Assembly (NCBI GenBank): GCA_021713415.1
Contig: JAKJJQ010000003.1
Span: 50,005 to 114,004 of the forward strand
DNA from: M0027 sp021713415
GTDB lineage: Bacteria; Pseudomonadota; Gammaproteobacteria; Francisellales; Francisellaceae
Direction of reading: 5' to 3'
DNA length: 64,000 nt
Positions 45,417-53,358 of the stretch are shown here, piece by piece (positions within the stretch are counted from its first letter, which is position 1; every line of letters starts with the position of its first letter). A program made the position numbers and the translations under genes. Under the pieces are notes generated by a model that was not told where the DNA came from, ran no database searches, and was given only the letters and a program-made list of their open reading frames with translations.

Positions 45417-46588
45417 TTAATTACCACTTTAGGTGATTTATTAACAACCTCATCATTTAACTCTATTCCAAGACCTGCTTTGTCAGAAACTTCAAAATAA
45501 CCATTTACTGGCTGTAGATCTTCTATACAAAGCTCTCGATTAAAATCTTTTAAAGCATAAGTATGATGCTCATGAATCATAAAATTTGGAATTGCAGTTT
45601 CTAAATGTAAAGCCGCAGCAGTTGCAACTGGCCCACCACAGACATGTGCTTGAATTTTAATATCATATAGATCAGCATAATCACAAATTTTTTTCGCCTC
45701 TGTTAGCCCGCCACATAGACCTATATCAGGCTGTAAAATATCAACTGTTTGACTTTCAATATACTCTCTAACACCATGCCTTAGATATAGTCGCTCACCT
45801 GCTGCAAGTGGTACATTAAGCTTGTCTTTTAATGGTTTATGTAATTTACTGTTAATATAGTTAACAGGCTCTTCAAAATATAAGCAGTTAAACTCTTCAG
45901 CAATCTCTCCTAACTGTAGTGCTGAAGTAACACTCGGCAGGCTATGACATTCAAAAATAATATCACCATTATCACCTAAAACATCCCGTATTGCCTGAAG
46001 ACGTTGACGAATTAAGTTTAAATGCCCACGCCTAAACGGTATTGTACAATCAAAAATGGTCTCTCCATATTTATCAAACATCATAGGATCGACTTTAACA
46101 GCATCAAAACCCTCATTAACTGCTTTCTCTGTTGCCAGGGCATAATCTTCGGGGTCTGAAAAAGTATAACGTTTTTCATTATCCCAACCAAATTGAAGTT
46201 GGCTTGCATAAGTACGTAACTTATTATTTGTCTTACCTCCTAGCAGCTGATACACAGGAACATTGAGTGCTTTTCCTTGAATATCCCAAAGTGCAGTATC
46301 AATTGCACTGATTGCAGCATAAAGAATAGGACCACCACCCAAACCCCAAAAGCTTTCCCTGAGCATTTTATTCCAAATTTTTTCACGCTCAAATGGATTT
46401 AAATTAAGTATCAGCTGAGAAAACTCTTTAATCATACTTGCTGCTGCACTATGGCCTAAATCATAAGCAAGCCCAGCTTCACCAACACCTGTAATACCTT
46501 GATCTGTTATAATTTTTACAAAAACAGGGCTCCATGCGGGACGCTTAGTACAGTAAATATCAAAAATTTCAACTTGTTTAATTTTCAT
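45413..46588 (-). CDS. Enolase-superfamily sugar-acid dehydratase (mandelate racemase/muconate lactonizing type)
   Basis: A 391-aa protein with the superfamily cap and barrel. Metal ligands are expected in IIFECHSLPS, LYFEEPVNY and AAGERLYLRHG, and the base in QAHVCGGPVATAA. The E-x-H at the first ligand and the His late in the barrel resemble D-galactonate dehydratase and related sugar-acid dehydratases, which form a 2-keto-3-deoxy acid. The exact acid is not assignable. The gene is alone on the minus strand within an otherwise rightward catabolic cassette. It is flanked by 28-bp direct repeats and faces the aldolase-lactonase-SDR operon across a 208-bp divergent region. Confidence 0.83.
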   Translation of the reverse strand: MKIKQVEIFDIYCTKRPAWSPVFVKIITDQGITGVGEAGLAYDLGHSAAASMIKEFSQLILNLNPFEREKIWNKMLRESFWGLGGGPILYAAISAIDTALWDIQGKALNVPVYQLLGGKTNNKLRTYASQLQFGWDNEKRYTFSDPEDYALATEKAVNEGFDAVKVDPMMFDKYGETIFDCTIPFRRGHLNLIRQRLQAIRDVLGDNGDIIFECHSLPSVTSALQLGEIAEEFNCLYFEEPVNYINSKLHKPLKDKLNVPLAAGERLYLRHGVREYIESQTVDILQPDIGLCGGLTEAKKICDYADLYDIKIQAHVCGGPVATAAALHLETAIPNFMIHEHHTYALKDFNRELCIEDLQPVNGYFEVSDKAGLGIELNDEVVNKSPKVVIK

Positions 46589-46717
46589 TCAAACTTCCTT
46601 TTTAACTACAATATAGCATCTTTATATAAAAAAATTTGCTTATTATTACTGGATAAGCTTTAGAATTCAACTTTTAGTCTATAAATTTTATACCTAAATA
46701 TTAATTCACCAATAAGA

Positions 46718-46745
46718 ATATTGACTTCTTTTAAAATTCTTTTAT
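46718..46745 (+). repeat. 28-bp direct repeat, right copy
   Basis: Same orientation as the copy at 45389-45416, differing at one base. It lies in the divergent control region between the dehydratase start (46588) and the rightward operon start (46797). It contains TTGACT, which could serve as a -35 element, but no -10 lies at a normal distance. Confidence 0.85.
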
Positions 46746-46796
46746 CATCCATAATGCATTTTAAAAGTAGATAAATGGTATTTTAAGGACAATTAA

Positions 46797-47354
46797 TTGA
46801 AGGAAGTTCGCTATTTTCGAACATTATTTGGTATTGAGTTTCTGGCTAAAGGAATTAAATATATTGGATTTTCTCTTATTAAATTGAGTCTTATTATTCA
46901 AAAATTATCAAAAAATAATGACTCTGAATTTAATTATCAAATACAATTAATTAAAGGTACTTTATATATTCAATACAATGCTTATGGTCAAGAACACCTT
47001 GAACTCGTAAAAGAATTTATTAGCTCATCTAAAGCTTATGATTTAGATAAAACCGAATTAATCTTACTAGCCCATGAATTAGTAAAAATTGCATCAAAGC
47101 CTACTGTACGCTATCACCTAGAATATGATGACTTTAATAGTCTATTTACTTTATATGATGTTATTGAAGATAAAAAGCTTCCGCCAATACGAGCAGAAGA
47201 AATTATCTCTAGCCATAAAATCATAAGCCAATTATCTAAAGATAGTTTTGAGCTTTTACAGTTTAAACTCGTTAACTCAACTACTCATCACCATAGTGGT
47301 GATTTTAAAAAAAGCGCTGAATCAACTACTTTAACATTGGTTGAAACTGATTAA
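46797..47354 (+). CDS. Hypothetical protein, 185 aa, first gene of catabolic operon
   Basis: I do not recognise this protein. It starts at TTG (46797) seven bases after AAGGA; no better ATG exists near the front. The N-terminal 40 residues include a hydrophobic patch (YIGFSLIKLSLIIQKL) that is too polar at its edges to call a clear membrane span. The rest is mixed alpha/beta with a His-rich spot (TTHHHSG) near the end. It lies 23 bp before the second VUT-family gene and appears to head the transporter-aldolase-lactonase-dehydrogenase operon. Confidence 0.55.
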   Translation: MKEVRYFRTLFGIEFLAKGIKYIGFSLIKLSLIIQKLSKNNDSEFNYQIQLIKGTLYIQYNAYGQEHLELVKEFISSSKAYDLDKTELILLAHELVKIASKPTVRYHLEYDDFNSLFTLYDVIEDKKLPPIRAEEIISSHKIISQLSKDSFELLQFKLVNSTTHHHSGDFKKSAESTTLTLVETD

Positions 47355-47377
47355 ACAACTTTAACTTGGTATTTATT

Positions 47378-48082
47378 ATGATCAAAATTAAAACTGACAC
47401 AAAAAAAGAAGCTGTATTTTTATTTGCTATTATGTTTTATGTAACCTGCAAAATAACAACTGACCCTTTATTCTTTAGAACACATATGTTTCACTTCTTT
47501 GATTACTCTATGTTAATTAGTTTTTCAGCATTTATCTTTCCTTTAGTTTATGTTTTATCCGATTTGATTGTATTTTTAAAAGGCCGCCTTATTGCAATAT
47601 ATATTGTTTTAATTGGAACATTTTGTGATGGCTTTTTCTCATATACTGTTTATGCCTCAAGCTTCTTCAGTCAACCTATATTTCCTGCTGAGCAAGCACA
47701 ACAAGCAAGTAGAAGCTATGCTGTAGATACCTTATCATCAGGCTTTCCACCACTTTGGTATCATGGATTAATTGCCTCTGTAATCACCGCTATAGTTGAA
47801 GTAATTATTTTTTCCTTTTTCCTTAAAAAACTTAAACGCTTTTCTAGTGCAACTATTATTTCAATTTCAATCACTCTAATTTCACATAATTTATTTTTAG
47901 ACTACCCTATGGTAAAAGCAGGCTATATGACCTGGTCTAGGGTAATTAATAATCTAATATTTGAAATTAGCATTATTATTGTATATGCAATTATCATAGA
48001 CCTCTTTATCCTATTGACTGCCCGCAATAAAAATAAAAGTGGAACTTTATTAGAACCCAAGCCTAAAGGAGTACTAATTTAA
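47378..48082 (+). CDS. Divergent VUT-family membrane transporter
   Basis: 234 aa with six to seven hydrophobic segments. FIFPLVYVLSDLIVFLKGRLIAIYI aligns with the conserved core of queuosine-precursor transporters, but charged residues after the motif differ (FLKGR in place of ELYGRK). The protein also carries a long loop (SQPIFPAEQAQQASRSY). The frame opens at TTG 47366; ATG 47378 is preferred. Its stop overlaps the aldolase start by one base (TAATG), so the two are translationally coupled. Coupling to sugar catabolism suggests import of the pathway substrate rather than queuosine precursors; this is inference. Confidence 0.68.
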   Translation: MIKIKTDTKKEAVFLFAIMFYVTCKITTDPLFFRTHMFHFFDYSMLISFSAFIFPLVYVLSDLIVFLKGRLIAIYIVLIGTFCDGFFSYTVYASSFFSQPIFPAEQAQQASRSYAVDTLSSGFPPLWYHGLIASVITAIVEVIIFSFFLKKLKRFSSATIISISITLISHNLFLDYPMVKAGYMTWSRVINNLIFEISIIIVYAIIIDLFILLTARNKNKSGTLLEPKPKGVLI

Positions 48083-48858
48083 TGAACAAATGTGAAAACA
48101 ATATAAGAAAAAAATTAGCAATTAGTCATCATATTATTCAAAATAATAATGTAGATGATTTATTATCAACTCATTTAAGTGCTCGAATTCCAAATACTGA
48201 TCAAATATTAATTACACCATTAGATGTAGCATTTGAAAAAGTTGAGCCTCATATGTTAATTAAGCTAGATCTCAATGGCAACGTAGTTGGTGATAATGGT
48301 TATACTGTCATGCCCCAAGGTAGTAATATTCATTTACCAATTTATCAAAATAACCCACATATCCAATCCGCTATGCATACTCACAGTATCTATGGCACTG
48401 CTGTCTCTTCCCTTGAGTGCGGCTTATTATTTATTAATCAACATGCATTGAGATTTTATAATGATGTTGCTTATCATGACTTTGATGCACTTGCGCTTGG
48501 TAATGAAGGTGAACAAATTGCTAAAAGCTTAAATGATAAAAAAGTTATGATACTGAGGAATCATGGTCTACTAACTACAGGTAGTTCTATTGAACAAGCT
48601 ATATACTTACTTTTCTACTTAGAAAGAGCCTGTAAGATTCAAATTAAAACTTTATCAACAAATAAACCAATTATTGAAATTTCTTCAGAAACTTGCTTAA
48701 AAACTAAATCTCAATTTATGAAAATTTCTAATCCATATGAAGAATTCTGGGCCTTAGCTAATCGTTGCCCACAAGCATCTAAGTACGCTCAATATGACAA
48801 TGAAACAACTAGCTTTCCTGACAATCAACCTAATCTAAACTTAGACCAAAACCTATGA
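48082..48858 (+). CDS. Class II aldolase/adducin family protein
   Basis: A 258-aa cytoplasmic zinc enzyme family (fuculose/rhamnulose-phosphate aldolase-like). MHTHSIYG supplies the H-x-H metal ligands and RNHGLLTTG the third His. PQGSNIHLPIY precedes them as in the family. In a non-phosphorylative route such an enzyme would split a 2-keto-3-deoxy acid to pyruvate and lactaldehyde or glycolaldehyde. The true substrate is not shown. The stop overlaps the next start (ATGA). The C-terminal 25 residues are an Asn/Gln-rich extension. Confidence 0.82.
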   Translation: MNKCENNIRKKLAISHHIIQNNNVDDLLSTHLSARIPNTDQILITPLDVAFEKVEPHMLIKLDLNGNVVGDNGYTVMPQGSNIHLPIYQNNPHIQSAMHTHSIYGTAVSSLECGLLFINQHALRFYNDVAYHDFDALALGNEGEQIAKSLNDKKVMILRNHGLLTTGSSIEQAIYLLFYLERACKIQIKTLSTNKPIIEISSETCLKTKSQFMKISNPYEEFWALANRCPQASKYAQYDNETTSFPDNQPNLNLDQNL

Positions 48859-49721
48859 ACATCATCGACAGCCATATCCATTTATGGGATATAAAAAATA
48901 ACTACAATCAATGGATTTTTTCATCTGATGACTTTAAAGCCATTCAAAAATCCTTTACTTTAGAAACCATTAAAACATCACTTGATCATCCTCTTAAAGG
49001 TATTGTGCATATTGAAGCACATGATTCAAAAGTTGATACGCTTAAAGAAACGCAATGGCTTATTCAAGAAGCGCAAAAGCATCCAGAGATTAAACTTAAA
49101 ATCATTGCCTTTGTTGATATTTTACAATCACCAAATACATTTAAAACTGCTATTGAGCGTTTGCTAGAATACCCAGAGATTATTGGTATTCGCCATATTT
49201 TAGCGCATCAAAACTTAGCTCATTATAACCCAATGCAATCAGATGAAAGCACTAACTCAAACTTGATTGAAAACTTGCAAATATTAGCTGATTATAACTT
49301 AATTTTTGAAGCACAATTCTACCCAAAACAATGGCTTAAACTCATGCCTTTTTTAGATCAATTCAAAGGCAAGATTATGCTTGAACACTTATCATTACCC
49401 ATTATGGATAATGATAATGAATTTCACTTGTGGACTCAAGCCATTGAATCACTTAAGCCATTTAAATCGATTTATATTAAAGTCTCTGGCTTAAATATGT
49501 TTAAAAGTAATTTTAAACTAAATGAACTCAATAAGCTTTTAAATTATTTAGTGGATACAATCGGCATTGAGCGCTTAATTTATGGTAGTAATTTTCCAGT
49601 TGATTTTAATGATAATTATTCAACATGGTTGAATCAATTAAAACAAACTAATTTAAATGATGCTGACAAGAAAAAGCTTTTCTTTGACAATGCCAATCAA
49701 TTTTATGCATTTAACTTTTAA
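48855..49721 (+). CDS. Amidohydrolase-superfamily sugar lactonase (L-fucono/L-rhamnono-lactonase type)
   Basis: A 288-aa TIM-barrel hydrolase of the COG3618 type. The N-terminal IIDSHIHLWD carries the H-x-H metal pair. GIRHILAHQN, MLEHLSLPIMDN and LIYGSNFPVDFND give the later barrel motifs including the final Asp region. Related enzymes open L-fuconolactone or L-rhamnonolactone to the acid. Translationally coupled to the aldolase (4-bp overlap) and 23 bp before the SDR gene. The choice of sugar is inferred from neighbours only. Confidence 0.82.
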   Translation: MNIIDSHIHLWDIKNNYNQWIFSSDDFKAIQKSFTLETIKTSLDHPLKGIVHIEAHDSKVDTLKETQWLIQEAQKHPEIKLKIIAFVDILQSPNTFKTAIERLLEYPEIIGIRHILAHQNLAHYNPMQSDESTNSNLIENLQILADYNLIFEAQFYPKQWLKLMPFLDQFKGKIMLEHLSLPIMDNDNEFHLWTQAIESLKPFKSIYIKVSGLNMFKSNFKLNELNKLLNYLVDTIGIERLIYGSNFPVDFNDNYSTWLNQLKQTNLNDADKKKLFFDNANQFYAFNF

Positions 49722-49744
49722 GTAAAATAAGGAAAAATTTACCA

Positions 49745-50479
49745 ATGACAAAAACAATTATTATCTCTGGTGCTTCATCAGGGATTGGAGAAGCTTGCCT
49801 TGAGTTATTTTTAGCCAAAAATTGGCAAGTCTTTAATTTAGATATTAACGAACCTAAACACAATAAGGATTGCTGGATTAAATGTGATTTAACCAATAGC
49901 AATGAAATTATTCAGGCTATCAAACACATTCAAACACAGACAAATACAGTTGATGCACTCATTTCAAATGCTGGCAAACACTTCTCTGCAACAATTGAAA
50001 ATACAACGGATGAAGATTTCTATGATGTTATCAATACCAATTTAAAATCAACTTTCGTGTTAATTCGTGAAGTAATACCTATAATGAAAGCAAATAACAG
50101 CGCTCATATTATTACCATAGGTTCTGATCAATGTAGTATAGCAAAACCAAACTCTGCTATTTATGGTTTAACAAAAGCTGCCATTGGTCAATTAACAAAA
50201 AACATTGCACTAGATTATGCTAAGCACAATATCACTGCAAATTGCATTGCAGCAGGTACAATTGATACAGAATTATACCAAGCGGCTGTAAAACGTTATA
50301 GTGACCGATCAGGTATTGCATTAGCTGATATTCATCATGAAGAAGCGAATCTTCAACCACTTAAACGTATTGGCAAAGCTAATGAAATTGCTGAATTAGC
50401 CTACTTTTTAGCTTCAGGTAAAGCATCCTATATAACAGGCGCTATCTTACCCATTGATGGTGGTTATACTGCGCAGTGA
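49745..50479 (+). CDS. Short-chain dehydrogenase/reductase
   Basis: A 244-aa classical SDR. The NAD(P) loop is GASSGIG, followed by NAGKH. The catalytic Ser lies in the GSDQCS region, with Tyr and Lys in AIYGLTK. The C-terminal GAILPIDGGYTAQ is typical. In this operon it most likely oxidises the sugar to its lactone (first step) or a keto-deoxy acid later in the pathway; the sequence does not choose. AAGGAAAAA precedes the ATG. Its stop overlaps the convergent aminotransferase gene by 16 bp. Confidence 0.88.
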   Translation: MTKTIIISGASSGIGEACLELFLAKNWQVFNLDINEPKHNKDCWIKCDLTNSNEIIQAIKHIQTQTNTVDALISNAGKHFSATIENTTDEDFYDVINTNLKSTFVLIREVIPIMKANNSAHIITIGSDQCSIAKPNSAIYGLTKAAIGQLTKNIALDYAKHNITANCIAAGTIDTELYQAAVKRYSDRSGIALADIHHEEANLQPLKRIGKANEIAELAYFLASGKASYITGAILPIDGGYTAQ

Positions 50480-51723
50480 GCATTCGCTTGAATGGTTACA
50501 ATCTGAATACATAAAGCCAAAACTTCAGATGCTTGGGTAATTTCAGCTACTGTTGGCATCGAAGGTGCAATACGAATATTGGCATCATTTAAATCATTAC
50601 CATAAGGATAGGTGGCGCCTGCTTGAGTTAGTTTTACGCCTATTTCACTTGCCATTTCAACAACTTGTTTAGCTAAGCCATCTTTAGTATTTAAACTAAT
50701 AAAATAGCCACCGGTTGGCTCAGTCCATGTAGCAAACGCCCCATCAGTACCTAATTCTTTCTCTAATACTCTTAATACAGCATCAAATTTTGGTTTTAAA
50801 ATGCGTGCATGTTGGCGCATATGATGCAATAAGCCATCTTTCGTCTCAATAAAGTACAAATGCCTTAATTGATTTAACTTATCATAACCAATGGTTTGAT
50901 AAGAAAGTTTTTCTTTAAACCACTGAGTATTTTCACTACTAGAAGCAACTAAAGCAACACCACCCCCAGCAAAGGTAATTTTACTGGTTGATGCAAATGA
51001 AAATACGCGATTTGGATGATTGGCATCATCACAAGCACTAAATATATCTAATAAGTGATCGGGTTCATCATGTAGATAATGAACGGCATATGCATTATCC
51101 CAAAATATTCTAAAATCATTAGCCGCTGTTTTCATTGAAGCTAAACGTTTAACCGTCTCATCCGAATACGTCTCACCAGTTGGGTTGCTATATTTTGGTA
51201 CACACCAAATCCCTTTAATTGCAGCATCATTTTTAACTAAATGCTCAACTTCATCCATATCAGGGCCAGAGCCTGTTAATTTTACGGGTATCATTTCAAT
51301 ACCTAGTGACTGACAAATACCAAAATGACGGTCATAGCCAGGTGATGGGCAAAGAAACTTTACTTTTTCTTTTGACCAAGTCGTATTCGCCCCTGGCAAA
51401 GGGTGTAACATCATAGCTGAGATAACATCATACATAAGCTTCAATGATGAGTTACCACCTAAAACAATATTATCTGCTTTTAAGTCAAAGCACTCTGCAA
51501 ATAATGCTTTTAATTCCGGTAATCCTGCTAGTAAATTTGGCGTACTATAATTACGACAATCTACTTTTGAAGCGCTCATATAGTCACTTTCATTTAAAAT
51601 CGATAATAATGGTAAAGACAAATCAAGCTGTGCTTGAGAAGGTTTACCACGGGTCATATCCAGTGCTAAATTTTGTGCTTTAAATTGCTCATAACGCGCT
51701 TTTAATGATTCTAAATCAGCCAT
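50464..51723 (-). CDS. Class I/II aminotransferase, aspartate aminotransferase-like (PLP)
   Basis: A 419-aa PLP enzyme of the group that opens with LDMTRGKPSQAQLDLS. NSSLKLMYDVI is the PLP phosphate region, CVPKYSNPTGETYSDE and DNAYAVHYLH bind the cofactor, and the Schiff-base Lys is in ASTSKITFAGGGVA. This subgroup (AspAT Ic type) is annotated as aspartate or alanine/broad-range aminotransferase. A product assignment beyond that is not supported. The ATG is preceded by AGGAAGAG. It stands alone, convergent with the SDR. Confidence 0.87.
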   Translation of the reverse strand: MADLESLKARYEQFKAQNLALDMTRGKPSQAQLDLSLPLLSILNESDYMSASKVDCRNYSTPNLLAGLPELKALFAECFDLKADNIVLGGNSSLKLMYDVISAMMLHPLPGANTTWSKEKVKFLCPSPGYDRHFGICQSLGIEMIPVKLTGSGPDMDEVEHLVKNDAAIKGIWCVPKYSNPTGETYSDETVKRLASMKTAANDFRIFWDNAYAVHYLHDEPDHLLDIFSACDDANHPNRVFSFASTSKITFAGGGVALVASSSENTQWFKEKLSYQTIGYDKLNQLRHLYFIETKDGLLHHMRQHARILKPKFDAVLRVLEKELGTDGAFATWTEPTGGYFISLNTKDGLAKQVVEMASEIGVKLTQAGATYPYGNDLNDANIRIAPSMPTVAEITQASEVLALCIQIVTIQANAHCAV

Positions 51724-51771
51724 ACTCTTCCTACAACCTTCTTTAAGTCTTTATAAGTCAACAGTAATTGA

Positions 51772-52290
51772 TCAATTCCAAGGTGGATTGACCCATAAAT
51801 AAACATAAATACCAATATATAATAAACAAAATATATATGGCATTACACTCTCTAGTCGATGTAATGGGTTTAACGCGCCTTTAAGCACAACTGCTTTACG
51901 TTCAGCCTGCCATACAGCAGATGGCATACGTTTTTCTAACTCACCAATAATTTTTTCTTTAATGGTTACACTATGTCGATAAAATCGCACCAAACGCCAC
52001 CAAGCATAACAAATTGCTAATAAGCCCAATAATGGAATTAACATTAAAAACATTGACACGCCACTTGTTGCTCGACTTAAGCCTAAGGCCATAATACTCA
52101 CAACTGAAATATTAACGATCATAAAAAATAGATTAATTAATGTTCTTCTAAATGATGCGCGATCTGCCATTTCAACATAAATTTTGTACTGCTCCATCAA
52201 CAAGCGATAAAATTGGTCATTACTTAGATTATCATCGCTTTCTTCGTTCCATAACGCTTCGATACGAATGTGATCATACGCACGACTCAT
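51772..52290 (-). CDS. RipA-family-like small membrane protein
   Basis: 172 aa with two hydrophobic segments in the middle (LFFMIVNISVVSIMALGL and MFLMLIPLLGLLAICYAWW), plus a C-terminal one. The segment EQYKIYVEMADRASFRRTLINLFFMIVN matches my memory of the conserved core of RipA family octameric membrane proteins. In Francisella RipA is needed for intracellular growth. The family assignment is from recalled motif pattern and could be wrong. An AGGAGTGTA element precedes the ATG. Monocistronic. Confidence 0.6.
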   Translation of the reverse strand: MSRAYDHIRIEALWNEESDDNLSNDQFYRLLMEQYKIYVEMADRASFRRTLINLFFMIVNISVVSIMALGLSRATSGVSMFLMLIPLLGLLAICYAWWRLVRFYRHSVTIKEKIIGELEKRMPSAVWQAERKAVVLKGALNPLHRLESVMPYIFCLLYIGIYVYLWVNPPWN

Positions 52291-52395
52291 AGATACACTC
52301 CTATATTTATTTCCTCTTCATATTAGACAGAATTAATGCAAACGTCTAGTTAGCAATTGATATTAATTCAATTGACTTTCTGAAATATAAAATAA

Positions 52396-52962
52396 TTATC
52401 GTCGAATAACTTCATTTGAGATTAAATCAATAATTTGACTTGGTGATTGTGCGCTACCGATCTGAGCATCAAATACACCACTTATTTTACCCTCAAAATA
52501 CTTTAATACTTCATCAACTATAATTGCTGGTGGCTGTCCTTGTAAATTTGCACTTGTTGAAATGAGTACTGAGTTTAATTTTTTTGATAAATAAGCCAAT
52601 ACCGGATGCTTGGTAATTCGAATAGCAATTGAGTCAAAATTCCCTGTAATATACTTAGGCACTGACACCTTACTAGGCACAATCCAAGTAGTTGGCTTAT
52701 CATACTTGGCATTTAATTTTTTTTGATGCTCATCGGTTAACTGTGAGTCATCAATCCAATCTTTAAATACTTCCAACTGATGACCAACTAATATCAACCC
52801 TTTTGATTGTAGGCGACCTTTCAGCATTAAAATCTGCTTAACACTGTCTTTAGATGGTAATGCAGATAGACCAAAGCATGCTTCAGCAGGTAAAGCAATC
52901 ACTCGATGATTTTGTAATTGTTCTATTGCTACGTTAAAATCTTTAATAATTTCAGTTTTCAT
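52396..52962 (-). CDS. tsaC: Threonylcarbamoyl-AMP synthase (TsaC/YrdC)
   Basis: 188 aa; makes threonylcarbamoyl-AMP for the t6A37 modification of tRNAs that read ANN codons. Conserved features: HRVIALPAEACFGL, the KGRLQSKGLILV nucleotide region, the SIAIRITKHPVLAYL stretch and the STSANLQGQPP motif. The frame extends to a TTG at 52989, but the ATG at 52962 matches the start of E. coli TsaC and is used. It is divergent from the small lipoprotein gene with a 50-bp spacer. Confidence 0.92.
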   Translation of the reverse strand: MKTEIIKDFNVAIEQLQNHRVIALPAEACFGLSALPSKDSVKQILMLKGRLQSKGLILVGHQLEVFKDWIDDSQLTDEHQKKLNAKYDKPTTWIVPSKVSVPKYITGNFDSIAIRITKHPVLAYLSKKLNSVLISTSANLQGQPPAIIVDEVLKYFEGKISGVFDAQIGSAQSPSQIIDLISNEVIRR

Positions 52963-53012
52963 TATTTTTGCTATACTTTTATAAATCAATAATAATTTTT
53001 TGGTATTTAATT

Positions 53013-53279
53013 ATGATTAAAACAACCATTTTTTTCTTTATTGCTATTCTATCACTAGGCATACTCGCCTGCACGCAAAAAAGTTTTGATGTTGCACCAG
53101 GAAAACCTCAACCTCAATCAAATGCGAATATAAACCAACCTCATGGCGTACCAAGTAACTCACATCCATTATTTGTTGAAGAGTTTTATTTTAATGCACA
53201 AAATACAAGCGCAAAAAATACAAAAACATCTTCCGGAAAAACATTAGCACCATCATCTGATACAAATAAAAATAATTAG
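53013..53279 (+). CDS. Small lipoprotein, 88 aa
   Basis: Signal peptide with lipobox-like LGILAC (MIKTTIFFFIAILSLGILAC), giving a mature part of about 70 residues that is Asn/Pro/Ser/Thr-rich and mostly disordered, with one ordered patch (HPLFVEEFYFN). The frame opens further upstream, but the ATG at 53013 gives a proper signal peptide. Divergent from tsaC, upstream of spoT. It has no LptM-like C-G-L-K-G motif. Function unknown. Confidence 0.65.
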   Translation: MIKTTIFFFIAILSLGILACTQKSFDVAPGKPQPQSNANINQPHGVPSNSHPLFVEEFYFNAQNTSAKNTKTSSGKTLAPSSDTNKNN

Positions 53280-53358
53280 TTGCATTTAGATAGCTTCAAC
53301 ATACCTTTTTCATTTATACTTTGTAAGTATAAGGATTAATTTAGCGCATACTATTTTT

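Noticed and set aside
46718..46755. Promoter built on TTGACT in the 28-bp repeat
   Set aside because: The nearest CATAAT is 23 bp away, too far for a sigma-70 promoter.
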